Source: Streptomyces sp. TLI_146 (GTDB lineage: Bacteria; Actinomycetota; Actinomycetes; Streptomycetales; Streptomycetaceae). Taken from it: a DNA stretch of 64,000 nucleotides. Below, piece after piece: positions 1 through 8,133 of the stretch. The notes below the pieces were generated by a model, which saw only the letters and a program-made list of their open reading frames with translations, ran no database searches and was not told the origin of the DNA. The stretch lies in contig NZ_PJMX01000001.1 in the NCBI RefSeq assembly GCF_002846415.1, forward strand, positions 1,240,001 to 1,304,000, given 5' to 3'. Position 1 is the first letter of the stretch; every line of letters begins with the position of its first letter. A program made the translations under genes and the position numbers.

Positions 1-987
1 GCGGCCGCCCGCTCCAGCGGCCAGGCCTCCGCGGGCTTCGGGCGCTTCGACGACATGGTGACGGCCCTTCAGGTCGCCACCCCGCGCGGCACCCTGGACC
101 TCGGCCGGGCCCCCCGCTCGGCCGCCGGACCGGATCTGCGCCAGCTCGTCCTCGGCTCCGAGGGAGCCTTCGGCGTGATCACCTCGGTGACCGTACGGAT
201 CCATCCCACGGCCGGCACCAAGGTCTACGAGGGCTGGCGCTTCCCGTCCTTCGCCCAGGGGCAGGCCGCCCTGCGCACCCTGGCCCAGGACGGGCCGATG
301 CCCACCGTGCTGCGGCTGTCCGACGAGACCGAGACCATGATCGGCCTGGCCAAGCCGGACGCCATCGGCGGCTCCCTCTCCTCCGACGCGGGCTGCCTGG
401 CGATCGTCGGGTACGAGGGCACCGCCGACGAGGTCGCCCACCGCAAGGCGCGCGTGCACACCGCACTGAGCGCGGCGGGGGGCGAGCCGCTCGGCGAGGA
501 GCCGGGCACCGGCTGGGCGCACGGCCGCTACAACGCGCCCTATCTGCGCGACGCGCTCCTGGACGCCGGCGCCTTCGCCGAGACCCTGGAGACGGCCGCG
601 TTCTGGTCCGACATCCCAGCCCTGTACGAGGCCGTGCGCACCGCCCTCACCCAGTCCCTCACCGACGCGGGCACCCCGCCGCTGGTGATGTGCCACGTCT
701 CGCACGTCTACCCGGCGGGCGCCTCGCTCTACTTCACGGTGGTCAGCGCCCAGGGCAAGGACCCGGTGGCACACTGGGCCCCGGCCAAGCGGGCGGCCAA
801 CGACGCCATCCTCGCCGCCGGCGGCACCATCAGCCACCACCACGGCGTCGGCACCGACCACCGCGACTGGTACGCCCGGGAGATCGGCCCGCTCGGCGTC
901 GAGGTCCTGCACGCGGTCAAGGACCGGCTCGACCCGGCGGGCATCCTCAACCCCGGCATCCTGCTGCCGCCGCTGCCCACGGTCTGA
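1..987 (+). CDS. FAD-binding oxidase, alkyl-DHAP synthase type (5' end outside window)
   Basis: Only the last 328 residues are visible. The frame is open from base 1, so the start and most of the N-terminal PCMH-type FAD domain lie upstream. The first visible residues (RSSGQASAGFGRFDDMV) match the end of the FAD-binding domain of alkyldihydroxyacetonephosphate synthases. The FAD-oxidase C-terminal domain follows, and the SHHHGVG motif near visible residue 278 is the family's characteristic histidine cluster. The family replaces an acyl with an alkyl group on DHAP in ether-lipid synthesis, but bacterial members often have unknown substrates. A lipid-kinase-like gene starts 64 bases downstream on the same strand, which fits a lipid role and possible co-transcription. 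A D-lactate or glycolate dehydrogenase relative is less likely because of the SHHHGVG motif. Confidence 0.85.
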   Translation, partial: AAARSSGQASAGFGRFDDMVTALQVATPRGTLDLGRAPRSAAGPDLRQLVLGSEGAFGVITSVTVRIHPTAGTKVYEGWRFPSFAQGQAALRTLAQDGPMPTVLRLSDETETMIGLAKPDAIGGSLSSDAGCLAIVGYEGTADEVAHRKARVHTALSAAGGEPLGEEPGTGWAHGRYNAPYLRDALLDAGAFAETLETAAFWSDIPALYEAVRTALTQSLTDAGTPPLVMCHVSHVYPAGASLYFTVVSAQGKDPVAHWAPAKRAANDAILAAGGTISHHHGVGTDHRDWYAREIGPLGVEVLHAVKDRLDPAGILNPGILLPPLPTV

Positions 988-1051
988 CCGCGCGCAGCAC
1001 CCGCCTCCCCCGCCCGCAAGCAACACCGTCGTCGCCCATCGGAGCGTAGCC

Positions 1052-1933
1052 ATGCGACAGTTCACGGCCGTCGTCAACCCCACCGCGGGCGGGTCACAGG
1101 GCGCCGCCGCCCTGATCCCGCTGGCCCGGCTGCTGCGCGAAGGGGGTGCGGAGCTGGAGGTCGAGTACAGCCGCGGCCTCGATCACGCGCGCACCCTGGC
1201 CCGCCGGGCCGCCGAGCAGGGCCGTGTGGTGCTCGGGGTCGGCGGCGACGGCATGGTGGGCTGCGTGGCGGGCGCCCTGGCCGGCACCGACGCCCTCGTG
1301 GGCATCGTGCCGGCCGGGCGCGGCAACGACTTCGCCCGCGCGCTCGGGCTGCCCTCCGAGCCCGCAGCGCTGGCCGAGCTGCTGCTGCGCGGCGCCCCCA
1401 GGAAGGTCGACGCCATCGAGGTCGAATCGGCCGTGCACGACAAGGTCGCCGTCCTCGGCAGCGTCTACGCCGGGGTCGACGCGGTGGCCAACCGGCACGC
1501 CAACGCCTCCCGGCTGCTGCGCGGCGCCGCCTCGTACTACATGGGCGGCCTGCGCGCGGTGCTCGGCTGGCGCACCGCCCACTACCGCGTGACCGTCGAC
1601 GGTACGCTCCACGAGCGCAGCGGCTACACCGTGATCGCCGCCAACTCCGGCTTCTACGGCTTCGGGCGGCACATCGCGCCGGGCGCGGCCGTGGACGACG
1701 GACTGCTCGACGTGGTCATCCTCAACGACTCCCCCCGCCGGCTGTTCTTCAAGGTCATGAAGGAGCTGGAGGACGGCAGCCATGTCCACCGGCCGCAGGT
1801 GGAGATCCTGCGCGGCCGCGAAGTGCGCATCGAGGCGGACCGCCCCCTCCCGTACGGGGCGGACGGCGAGGTCGAGGCGGTCCTGCCGGTCACCGCGCGC
1901 GTACTGCCGGGGGCGCTCACCCTGCTGGCGTGA
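1052..1933 (+). CDS. Diacylglycerol kinase family lipid kinase (YegS/DgkB-like)
   Basis: A 293-residue protein of normal length for the DAGK catalytic family. It shows the N-terminal NPTAGG motif (residues 9-14), the nucleotide-binding GGDGM (64-68) and the IVPAGRGNDFAR signature (84-95), followed by the usual C-terminal beta-sandwich ending in GEVEAVLPVTARVLPGAL. The family phosphorylates diacylglycerol or related lipids with ATP at the inner membrane face. The ATG at 1052 is the first in-frame start next to the intergenic sequence and puts the NPTAGG strand at the expected distance. It lies 64 bases after the alkyl-DHAP-synthase-like gene, so a shared transcript is plausible. The lipid substrate cannot be told from sequence. 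Confidence 0.9.
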   Translation: MRQFTAVVNPTAGGSQGAAALIPLARLLREGGAELEVEYSRGLDHARTLARRAAEQGRVVLGVGGDGMVGCVAGALAGTDALVGIVPAGRGNDFARALGLPSEPAALAELLLRGAPRKVDAIEVESAVHDKVAVLGSVYAGVDAVANRHANASRLLRGAASYYMGGLRAVLGWRTAHYRVTVDGTLHERSGYTVIAANSGFYGFGRHIAPGAAVDDGLLDVVILNDSPRRLFFKVMKELEDGSHVHRPQVEILRGREVRIEADRPLPYGADGEVEAVLPVTARVLPGALTLLA

Positions 1934-1973
1934 GCCGAGGCGTACCGTCCGCGTTACGGGGAATCCGCACGGC

Positions 1974-2534
1974 ATGACCACTCAAGCCGAGCGGGCCAGG
2001 GCGCGAACTGCCAGGCGGGTCATGGCCGTTCGGATTCTGATCATGGTGGTGGCGATCGCCGCGCTGGCGGCGTTCTCCGCCGTCCTCGCCGAGTTGACCC
2101 TCACCCCGTCGCCCGCCTCGCGCGACATCGCGGGGTCCAACCTGCGGCCGGGCCACTCGCTGCGCGAGTACGCCGACGACTACACCTTCCTCGCCGCCTG
2201 CCGGCAGGTCGGCGGCAATCTGCTGCTCGGCGTGCCCTTCGGGCTGATCCTGCCGGTGCTGGTGCGCCGACGGCTGCGGGCGGTGCGGGTGCTGCTGTAC
2301 ACGGTCGTCGTGATGGTCTTCATCGAGCTGGCGCAGGGGGCGCTCGTCGAGGGGCGCGCGTTCGACGTGGACGACGTGCTGCTCAACACGTCCGGGGCGC
2401 TGCTCGGCTATGTGCTGCTCGGCCGCCGTATGGGACGCGGCTTCCACCACCTCGGGGAGCGGCGGCGCGAGGGCACCAAGCCGAGCCGGGTGTGGCGCTT
2501 CGGCGAACGCCGGGCCGCCGCACCGCGCCGCTGA
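1974..2534 (+). CDS. VanZ family membrane protein
   Basis: A 186-residue protein starting at the ATG at 1974; the frame is open further upstream, but that part only overlaps the kinase gene. An N-terminal hydrophobic helix (about residues 17-40) is followed by an extracytoplasmic segment. Then come the VanZ-type core helices with NLLLGVPFGLILP, VFIELAQ and FDVDDVLLNTSGALLGY, a typical VanZ signature. The C-terminal tail is basic and cytoplasmic. VanZ proteins are linked to glycopeptide or teicoplanin tolerance and, in other cases, to lipid or cell-envelope functions of unknown chemistry. The gene lies 40 bases after the lipid kinase on the same strand, which suggests an envelope-lipid operon. 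Confidence 0.85.
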   Translation: MTTQAERARARTARRVMAVRILIMVVAIAALAAFSAVLAELTLTPSPASRDIAGSNLRPGHSLREYADDYTFLAACRQVGGNLLLGVPFGLILPVLVRRRLRAVRVLLYTVVVMVFIELAQGALVEGRAFDVDDVLLNTSGALLGYVLLGRRMGRGFHHLGERRREGTKPSRVWRFGERRAAAPRR

Positions 2535-2724
2535 GGGCCCCCGCACGGTCGTGCGCGGCCAGCCGCAGCCGTCCCGCCCCTCACCCGTTCCGCCGTTCCG
2601 TATGCCTGATGCGCCGCCGTGTCACTACGATCCGTTATGGGCTGGTTCGCCCTCGGGAGACACCGGCCCGGCCGCGGACTCCCCGCCCTCACGGCCAGGA
2701 CCCGCGAAAGGCAGGCACGCAACC

Positions 2725-3504
2725 ATGCTCAGTACCGACTTCGTCACCGGCGCACCCAACTGGCTCGACCTCGGCAGCCCCGACACCAAGGCCGCGGCCG
2801 CGTTCTACACCGGCGTCTTCGGGTGGGACTTCCAGTCCGCGGGCCCCGAGGCCGGCGGGTACGGCTTCTTCCAGAAGGACGGCAAGACGGTCGCCGCCCT
2901 GGGTCCGCTCACCGAGGAGGGCGCCGGCCCGGCCTGGACGGTGTACTTCCAGACGCCGGACGCGGACGCCACCGCCAAGGCGGTCGAGCAGGCCGGCGGG
3001 ACCGTGCGGGTGGCGCCCTTCGACGTCATGGACGCGGGCCGGATGGCGTGTCTGACCGACCCGGGCGGCGCCGAGTTCTCCGTCTGGCAGCCCGCCGCGA
3101 CGAAGGGCCTCGAAGCGACGTCCGAGGACAACACGCTGCTCTGGGCCGAGCTGCACGCCCCTGACGTACCGGCCGCGCTGTCCTTCTACCGCTCCCTGTT
3201 CGGCTGGCGCTCGCAGGAGATGGAGGCGCCCGGTATGACGTACACGGTGCTGTCCACCGCCGAGGGCGACCAGGAGAACGCCTCGTTCGGCGGCCTCGCC
3301 CCGCTCCAGGAGGGCATGGAACCGCGGTGGATCCCGTACTTCTGCGTGGCCGACGCGGACGCCACGGCCGACCGGGCGCAGTCGAACGGCGGCTCGGTCA
3401 TCATGCCCGCGGCGGACGTGCCGGACGTCGGCCGGATCGCCTGGCTCGCCGACCCGCACGGCGCCCCCTTCGCCATCCTCAAGCCCGACCCCCGGCACGG
3501 CTGA
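2725..3504 (+). CDS. Two-domain VOC (glyoxalase/bleomycin-resistance) protein
   Basis: 259 residues starting at the ATG at 2725, where homology begins (GAPNWLDLGSPD). Two tandem vicinal-oxygen-chelate modules are visible, residues about 8-120 and 135-255. Each ends in a matching strand (MACLTDPGGAEFSVWQP and IAWLADPHGAPFAILKP). The internal duplication is typical of the actinobacterial VOC proteins often annotated as hydroxylases. The fold binds a metal and can serve as a dioxygenase, isomerase or drug-sequestering protein; the substrate here is unknown. The 190 bases before it (2535-2724) hold no gene that I can support. Confidence 0.85.
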   Translation: MLSTDFVTGAPNWLDLGSPDTKAAAAFYTGVFGWDFQSAGPEAGGYGFFQKDGKTVAALGPLTEEGAGPAWTVYFQTPDADATAKAVEQAGGTVRVAPFDVMDAGRMACLTDPGGAEFSVWQPAATKGLEATSEDNTLLWAELHAPDVPAALSFYRSLFGWRSQEMEAPGMTYTVLSTAEGDQENASFGGLAPLQEGMEPRWIPYFCVADADATADRAQSNGGSVIMPAADVPDVGRIAWLADPHGAPFAILKPDPRHG

Positions 3505-3534
3505 CCCGGCCGGCGGGCCGCTCCACGCGAAGTG

Positions 3535-3556
3535 GATCAGTCATCGATCAGTCATC
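3535..3556. repeat. 11-bp perfect tandem duplication at a convergent 3' end
   Basis: Two adjacent copies of GATCAGTCATC (3535-3545 and 3546-3556). The second copy contains the TGA stop of the MFS gene read leftwards (bases 3548-3550). It lies in the 43-base spacer between the convergent VOC and MFS genes. Confidence 0.8.
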
Positions 3557-4885
3557 CCGGCATGATCCGCTACGGGCCGACTCCTGGCCGGGCCCGCTCA
3601 GGACGGGGCCGCCCGCGACCGGTCCGGCCTGTTCGGGGCGGCGCGCGCGGACCGGGGTGAACAGCGCCAGCACCCCGGTGAGCAGACAGCACGCCCCGGC
3701 CACCAGGCACACCGACCCCGTGCCGTAGCGCTGTGCGGCCCAGGTGAGGACGGCCGCGCCGATGGGGGCCGCCGAGTAGTGGATGGTCCAGAAGGCGGAG
3801 GTGACCCGGCCGAGCAGATGGTCCGGGGTCACTTCCTGACGCAGCGACATCGAGCAGGTCCCGGACACACTGGCGCAGCCGAGGAACGCGGCGGTCAGCG
3901 CGGCGATGCCCGCCACGCTCCCGGCCGAGCCGATCGCCGCCAGGGCGAGCCCACAGACCGCGACACCGCTGATCCAGGTCCCGCCGAAGCCGAGCCGGTG
4001 ACGGATCCGGGCGACCATCAGCGCGCCGACGACCGTGCCCAGAGCGCCCACGGCGAAGACGGTGCCGACCGCGCCGTCGCCCTGGCCGAGGTCGTGCTTG
4101 AGGTGATAAATGATCAGGTCGTTGAGGCCGAGCGTCAGAAAGCTGAAGGCCGACAGCAGGACGGTCAGGCTCCGCAGCACCGGATGCCGCCGCAGGAACG
4201 ACACCCCGGCGGCGAACTCCTTGCCCAGCGACTCCCGCCGCGGCCCCGGCGCCGCGTCACCGGACGGCTCGGTCCGGCCCTTGAACCGTACGAAGCTCAG
4301 ACAGAGGGCCGACACCCCGAAGCTCACCGCGTCCACGGCGACGGCCGCCGCCGGGCCCACCCAGGCCGCCACCACACCCGCGAGCAGCGGCCCCACGACC
4401 CCGGCCGCGGCGGCCGTCGCGTTCAGCCTGCCGTTGGCCTCGGTGATGCGCTCTGCCGGCACCAGCGCCCGTACGGCGGTGACGTAGGTGACGGAGAACA
4501 GCATCCCGACGGCCTCGGCCAGCGGAAGCACCACGTACAGCAGCCAGATCTGCGGGCCGAACGCCCACACCAGCGGTATCAGCGCGTACAGCACGAGGCG
4601 GACGAGGTCGCACGCGATCAGCAGCTTCCTGCGGTCGAGGCGGTCGACCACGACCCCCGCGAACACCCCCGCGCCGACCGCGGCCGCGCCCGCGGCGCCG
4701 GTCAGCAGGCCCATCTGCGCGACCGAGCCCGTCGCGTGCAGCACAAGCAGCGGCAGGGCGATCAGGGCGAACGAGTCACCGACGACGGAGAGGGTCTGCG
4801 CGGCCCAGAAGACGTCGAAGTCGCGGTCGCGCCACAGCGCGGGCGAACGGCCGGGCAGGGGCTCGTCACCGGTGAGTTGAGGCAT
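3548..4885 (-). CDS. MFS transporter (probable exporter)
   Basis: A 445-residue protein with about twelve hydrophobic segments, starting at the ATG whose first base is 4885. It has an N-terminal FDVFWAAQTLSVVGDSFALIALPLLVL-type first helix and a DRLDRRKLLIACDLVR loop between helices 2 and 3, both characteristic of the enterobactin/macrolide exporter branch of the major facilitator superfamily. The central cytoplasmic loop carries RFKGRTEPSGD. It probably exports a small molecule with proton coupling; the substrate is unknown. It is convergent with the VOC gene and has no regulator beside it. Confidence 0.88.
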   Translation of the reverse strand: MPQLTGDEPLPGRSPALWRDRDFDVFWAAQTLSVVGDSFALIALPLLVLHATGSVAQMGLLTGAAGAAAVGAGVFAGVVVDRLDRRKLLIACDLVRLVLYALIPLVWAFGPQIWLLYVVLPLAEAVGMLFSVTYVTAVRALVPAERITEANGRLNATAAAAGVVGPLLAGVVAAWVGPAAAVAVDAVSFGVSALCLSFVRFKGRTEPSGDAAPGPRRESLGKEFAAGVSFLRRHPVLRSLTVLLSAFSFLTLGLNDLIIYHLKHDLGQGDGAVGTVFAVGALGTVVGALMVARIRHRLGFGGTWISGVAVCGLALAAIGSAGSVAGIAALTAAFLGCASVSGTCSMSLRQEVTPDHLLGRVTSAFWTIHYSAAPIGAAVLTWAAQRYGTGSVCLVAGACCLLTGVLALFTPVRARRPEQAGPVAGGPVLSGPGQESARSGSCRDD

Positions 4886-4930
4886 CCGGGGAGGGTAGTA
4901 CGCGGTCGTCGCGAAGTCCCGCCCTTTATT

Positions 4931-5080
4931 TCCGGTGCGGAGAGCGGGCTCCAGCTCGCCGTCTACACGGACGGCCGGCTCGTCGTCGACGCGTGCGCGG
5001 GGACGGCCGGTTCACCGGACGGCCGCCCGCTCGGCCCCGCGACACTGATCCACGGCTTCTCCTCCGCACCCGGCTGGTCG
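4931..5080 (+). pseudogene. Remnant of a beta-lactamase-family serine hydrolase (EstB-like)
   Basis: In the 261-base gap between two leftward genes, forward frame 2 translates to a piece resembling the N-terminal strand region of class C/EstB serine hydrolases (SGLQLAVYTDGRLVVDACAG, then RPLGPATLIHGFSS). The family normally continues into an SxxK active site and several hundred residues. Here the similarity fades after about 50 residues, with no SxxK and no start codon or ribosome site. I read it as a decayed fragment. The rest of the gap shows nothing I recognise. Confidence 0.55.
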
Positions 5081-5146
5081 CCCCCACGAACAACAGGGCG
5101 CGGCTCCTGGCAGACGAGGTCAGGGCGCACCTGGGCTAACGTCCGC

Positions 5147-5674
5147 CTACAGGTCGTGCACCGCCGTGCGAGCGGCCGAGACGAAGGCCAGGACCGACTC
5201 CCAGAAGGGGTCGTAGCACTGGTCGAACAGCGCGACGGCGTCCGGCTCGCCCTCGATGGACGCGCCAAGTGCCCGGTGCGGAGGCCGAGTCGAGAGTCTG
5301 AGCGTCTCGGCGGCCGCGGCCACGTCGTCCGGGCCCTCCAGGTTGATCACCCATATGAAGTGGCGGAGCCTGCCGTACTCCACCCGCAGGCTGGCCTGCA
5401 CCTCCTTCAGCGCGGGGAGCTGTTCGGCGCGGCTGCCGCCCGACTTGTGGATGTCCGACACCGTCCAGTACAGCTCCGCCATCTTGTGCGCCTGCTCGAT
5501 CAGGCTCACATAGGCCGACCGCCGCGCCTCGCTGATCCGGATGGTGCGCTGGGTGCGCTCGGTGGCGGCGGCCTGGATCTGGGCGGCGCGGGCCGTGCCG
5601 CGGCTGGTGACCCAGCTGGCGAGCACGGCCGTGCCGGCGGTCAACGACGAGATCCAGAGGGCGGAGTCAGTCAC
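5147..5674 (-). CDS. Hypothetical protein with one N-terminal membrane helix
   Basis: 175 residues. A hydrophobic stretch at about residues 6-24 is followed by a charged helical region rich in Ala, Arg and Glu (residues 28-110). The C-terminal part contains FIWVINLEGPDDVAAAAETL and CYDPFWESVLAFVSAART. It resembles uncharacterised streptomycete proteins with a single anchor and a cytoplasmic helical domain; I cannot assign a function. It ends 473 bases before the kinase start and is transcribed in the same direction as the kinase, with only 45 bases between the genes. Confidence 0.75.
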   Translation of the reverse strand: MTDSALWISSLTAGTAVLASWVTSRGTARAAQIQAAATERTQRTIRISEARRSAYVSLIEQAHKMAELYWTVSDIHKSGGSRAEQLPALKEVQASLRVEYGRLRHFIWVINLEGPDDVAAAAETLRLSTRPPHRALGASIEGEPDAVALFDQCYDPFWESVLAFVSAARTAVHDL

Positions 5675-5719
5675 GCCGGGGACTCTTCCCCCGCACGCTC
5701 CCCCCGATGCGGCCGGACC

Positions 5720-7645
5720 TCACGAGGCGGCCCCGCCGCTGACCCACAGCTGGGCGTGCTGGGTGGAGTCGCACGGGGTCACCATCGCGCCGTTGCTGCC
5801 CACTTCGAGGCAGTCACCGCTCGACGTGTTCTTGATGGTGCTGCCGGACGACGTGCGGGTGCCGATCCGCCAGTGCTGGCCGCCGGCGGTCTGGCCGCAG
5901 GGGAACGTGGTGGCGTAGCCGGTGAAACCGCCGCCGCCTCCGAAGTCGCTGCCGCCCACGAGGCAGTAACCGCTGCCCCGGTTGATCAGCTGGAAGGAGC
6001 CGTCGGAGGCGTACTTGAAGGTCCACGCGTACGACGCGGTGGACTCGCAGGGTCCGTACGAGGCGCTGGTGCCGCCGGCGCTCAGGCACTGGCTGTTGGA
6101 GACGTTCTTGACGCGGTAGGTGCCCGGCGAGCCGATCGTCGAGCCGCCGGTCTGGGCGGGCGGATCGGCCGGGGGACGGTTCGTACGGGTGCCGCCGCCG
6201 GCCGGTGTGCCGCCGCCCGAGCCCGAGCCGCCCGCAGCGGAGCCGCCCGCCGCGCCGCCCGGGCGCGGGCCGGATCCCGGGGGTGCGGCGGTGGTGCCGG
6301 AGGATCCCGAAGCCCCGGGTCCCGAGGAAGCCGCGCCCGACGGGCCCGAGGAGGCACTGGGGGCGGGCGACGACGGAGTGCCCGAGCGGTTCGGCTGCGC
6401 CGAAGCCGCTCCCCCGGACTGCCCGGCGGAGTGCGCGGCGGGGGACGACGCCCCGGTGGCGGGCCGGTCCGCGCCGCGGGTGTCGGAGCCGTACGGCATG
6501 AGGCTGACACCGATGACCGTACCGCTCACGACGACCACCGCCGGGACCACGGCGAGCAGCACGCGGGGGCGGCGCTCACGCGGCTTCTTCGGGGCGGGCG
6601 CGTCCTGCACCACGCCCACCTCCGGTCCGGCGGCGGGACGGAGGTTGACCGTGGACCGGGTGAACTCGGCGAGGTCCGGCACCTTCGCGGCGAACGCGGC
6701 CCGCTCGGACAGCTGTTCGGCGATGGCCGACGGCCACTCGACGGAGCCGGACGGCGCCTTCTCCCGGGCGAGATCGGCCAGGTCGGACGCGGCGGGCCGG
6801 GCCGCGGGGTTCTTCGCCAGACACCGCTCCAGCAGGTCCGCGAGGTCGGCGTCGACGCGGCGCACCGGTTCGAGGTCGGGCTCCTCGTGCACGATGCGGT
6901 ACAGCTGGGCGTGCCCGGCGCCCTCCCCGAACGGCGGCCGTCCCGTCGCCGCGTACACGACCAGGCAGCCGAGGGAGAACACATCGGCGGCGCCCGTCAA
7001 CCGGACGCTGCCCGCGGCCTGTTCGGGTGCCATGTAGGCGAGCGTCCCGATGACCATGCCGGTCTGGGTCAGCCTGCTCTGGTCGGCGGCCCGGGCGATC
7101 CCGAAGTCGATCAGGGTGAGGCCGTCCAGGGTGAGCATCACGTTGGAGGGCTTGAGGTCCCGGTGGACGATCTCGCGCGCGTGCACGGCGCCCAGGGCGG
7201 CCGCGGCGTCCCCCAGCAGCCGCCAGAGCGCCTCCCGTGGCAGCGACCCGCCGTGCAGCTCGACCGCCGCGTCCAGGGTCAGTCCGGGCACGTACTCGGT
7301 GGCGAACCACGGCGGCCGCGCGGTGCGGTCGGTGGCGAGCAGCGACGCGCTGACACCGGTGGGCAGCCTGCCCAGGTTGTCGAGTTCGTGCCCGAAGTGC
7401 CGCAGGAAGTCCTGGTCCTCGGCCAGGATCGGGAGGACCTGCTTGACGGCGGTGTAACGGCCCGAGGCCACCCCGAGGTACACCCGCCCCATGCCACCGG
7501 AACCGAGCCTTCCGACCAGCGGGAACGAGCCGATCTGCCGTGGGTCGTCCGGCGCGAGCGGCTCCGCTCCACTGCCACTCAGATCGACACCATGTTCCCC
7601 GCCCACAGGCGTGCCCCCTCGACTCGTCCGCCCCTGGTGTCCCAC
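5720..7645 (-). CDS. Ser/Thr protein kinase with transmembrane helix and C-terminal ricin-type lectin domain
   Basis: 641 residues from the GTG at 7645. A second GTG at 7606 has a better ribosome site (GAGGGGG, 7-base spacing) and would shorten the protein by 13 residues. The kinase domain spans about 40-300, with glycine loop GRLGSGGMG (46-54), Lys68, catalytic HRDLKPSN (161-168), DFG (180-182) and APEQ (206-209). A single membrane helix lies at 361-384. A Ser/Gly/Pro linker follows (about 390-500), then a beta-trefoil ricin-like domain (about 505-641) with repeated CL and W motifs. This is a Hanks-type (PknB-like) receptor architecture: the lectin outside probably senses a carbohydrate and the kinase acts in the cytoplasm. 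PASTA repeats, usual in PknB, are absent. Targets are unknown. Confidence 0.92.
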   Translation of the reverse strand: MGHQGRTSRGGTPVGGEHGVDLSGSGAEPLAPDDPRQIGSFPLVGRLGSGGMGRVYLGVASGRYTAVKQVLPILAEDQDFLRHFGHELDNLGRLPTGVSASLLATDRTARPPWFATEYVPGLTLDAAVELHGGSLPREALWRLLGDAAAALGAVHAREIVHRDLKPSNVMLTLDGLTLIDFGIARAADQSRLTQTGMVIGTLAYMAPEQAAGSVRLTGAADVFSLGCLVVYAATGRPPFGEGAGHAQLYRIVHEEPDLEPVRRVDADLADLLERCLAKNPAARPAASDLADLAREKAPSGSVEWPSAIAEQLSERAAFAAKVPDLAEFTRSTVNLRPAAGPEVGVVQDAPAPKKPRERRPRVLLAVVPAVVVVSGTVIGVSLMPYGSDTRGADRPATGASSPAAHSAGQSGGAASAQPNRSGTPSSPAPSASSGPSGAASSGPGASGSSGTTAAPPGSGPRPGGAAGGSAAGGSGSGGGTPAGGGTRTNRPPADPPAQTGGSTIGSPGTYRVKNVSNSQCLSAGGTSASYGPCESTASYAWTFKYASDGSFQLINRGSGYCLVGGSDFGGGGGFTGYATTFPCGQTAGGQHWRIGTRTSSGSTIKNTSSGDCLEVGSNGAMVTPCDSTQHAQLWVSGGAAS

Positions 7646-7702
7646 CCGTCACTCCAGGGAGATCGACACTTTCCCATGGATGACATGTTCGTGCACGGAA
7701 AG

Positions 7703-7720
7703 GTTCCCGAGCAGGGGAAC
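7703..7720. repeat. Short inverted repeat (GTTCCC/GGGAAC)
   Basis: Six-base perfect arms at 7703-7708 and 7715-7720 with a 6-base loop, in the 143-base spacer between the kinase start and the end of the DUF1918 gene, both read leftwards. It could be a weak terminator for the DUF1918 gene or an operator for the kinase gene. Confidence 0.35.
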
Positions 7721-7788
7721 TGGCGTACGTGAAAATCCTTCAAGTGGGGTTTGTCGGGGGCGATTTCAGGACGGCGCCCGAAACCCGG

Positions 7789-7995
7789 CTACCACTGCCC
7801 CTTCCTGGATCCCGGCGCCGACCGCACCGCGCAGTCGGGGCCCGGCGACATGATCGACTCATGGCCGTCCGGGAAGCGGACCCGGTAGGGCGGTGTGCCG
7901 TTCTCGCCCAGGACCTGGACGATCTCACCCGTCTTGTCGTGCTGGCCCACGACTCTGCCGTGCTGCACCAGCTGGTCACCCTCGGTCGCTCGCAT
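7789..7995 (-). CDS. DUF1918 domain-containing protein
   Basis: A 68-residue protein starting at the ATG at 7995. The signature MRATEGDQLVQHGRVVG, then TGEIVQVLGENGTPPYRVRF and DGHESIMSPGPD, covers the whole DUF1918 domain, a small SH3-like barrel common in actinobacteria. Its function is unknown; members often sit near nucleotide- or stress-related genes. It is transcribed away from the NmrA-like gene, with 138 bases between the two starts. The frame is also open far upstream, but that region overlaps the opposite gene and is a coding shadow. Confidence 0.88.
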   Translation of the reverse strand: MRATEGDQLVQHGRVVGQHDKTGEIVQVLGENGTPPYRVRFPDGHESIMSPGPDCAVRSAPGSRKGQW

Positions 7996-8133
7996 CGAGG
8001 CCTCCCTCGGAAGCGGACTGGTCGGTAACAGCATTTTATGACCGTCTGGCCCGACAAGCCCGTTCTCACTTCCCTGACCATGTCGGATAGAACCGGGACG
8101 ACCAGGACGACACGGCACCCGAGGAGGGCGCGC

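Noticed and set aside
3779..7732. Very long forward open frame opposite the MFS and Ser/Thr kinase genes
   Set aside because: It is the antisense shadow of high-GC coding sequence: low-complexity Gly/Arg/Asp-rich translation without any domain, while the other strand gives clear proteins. Only the short serine hydrolase remnant within the gap is retained.
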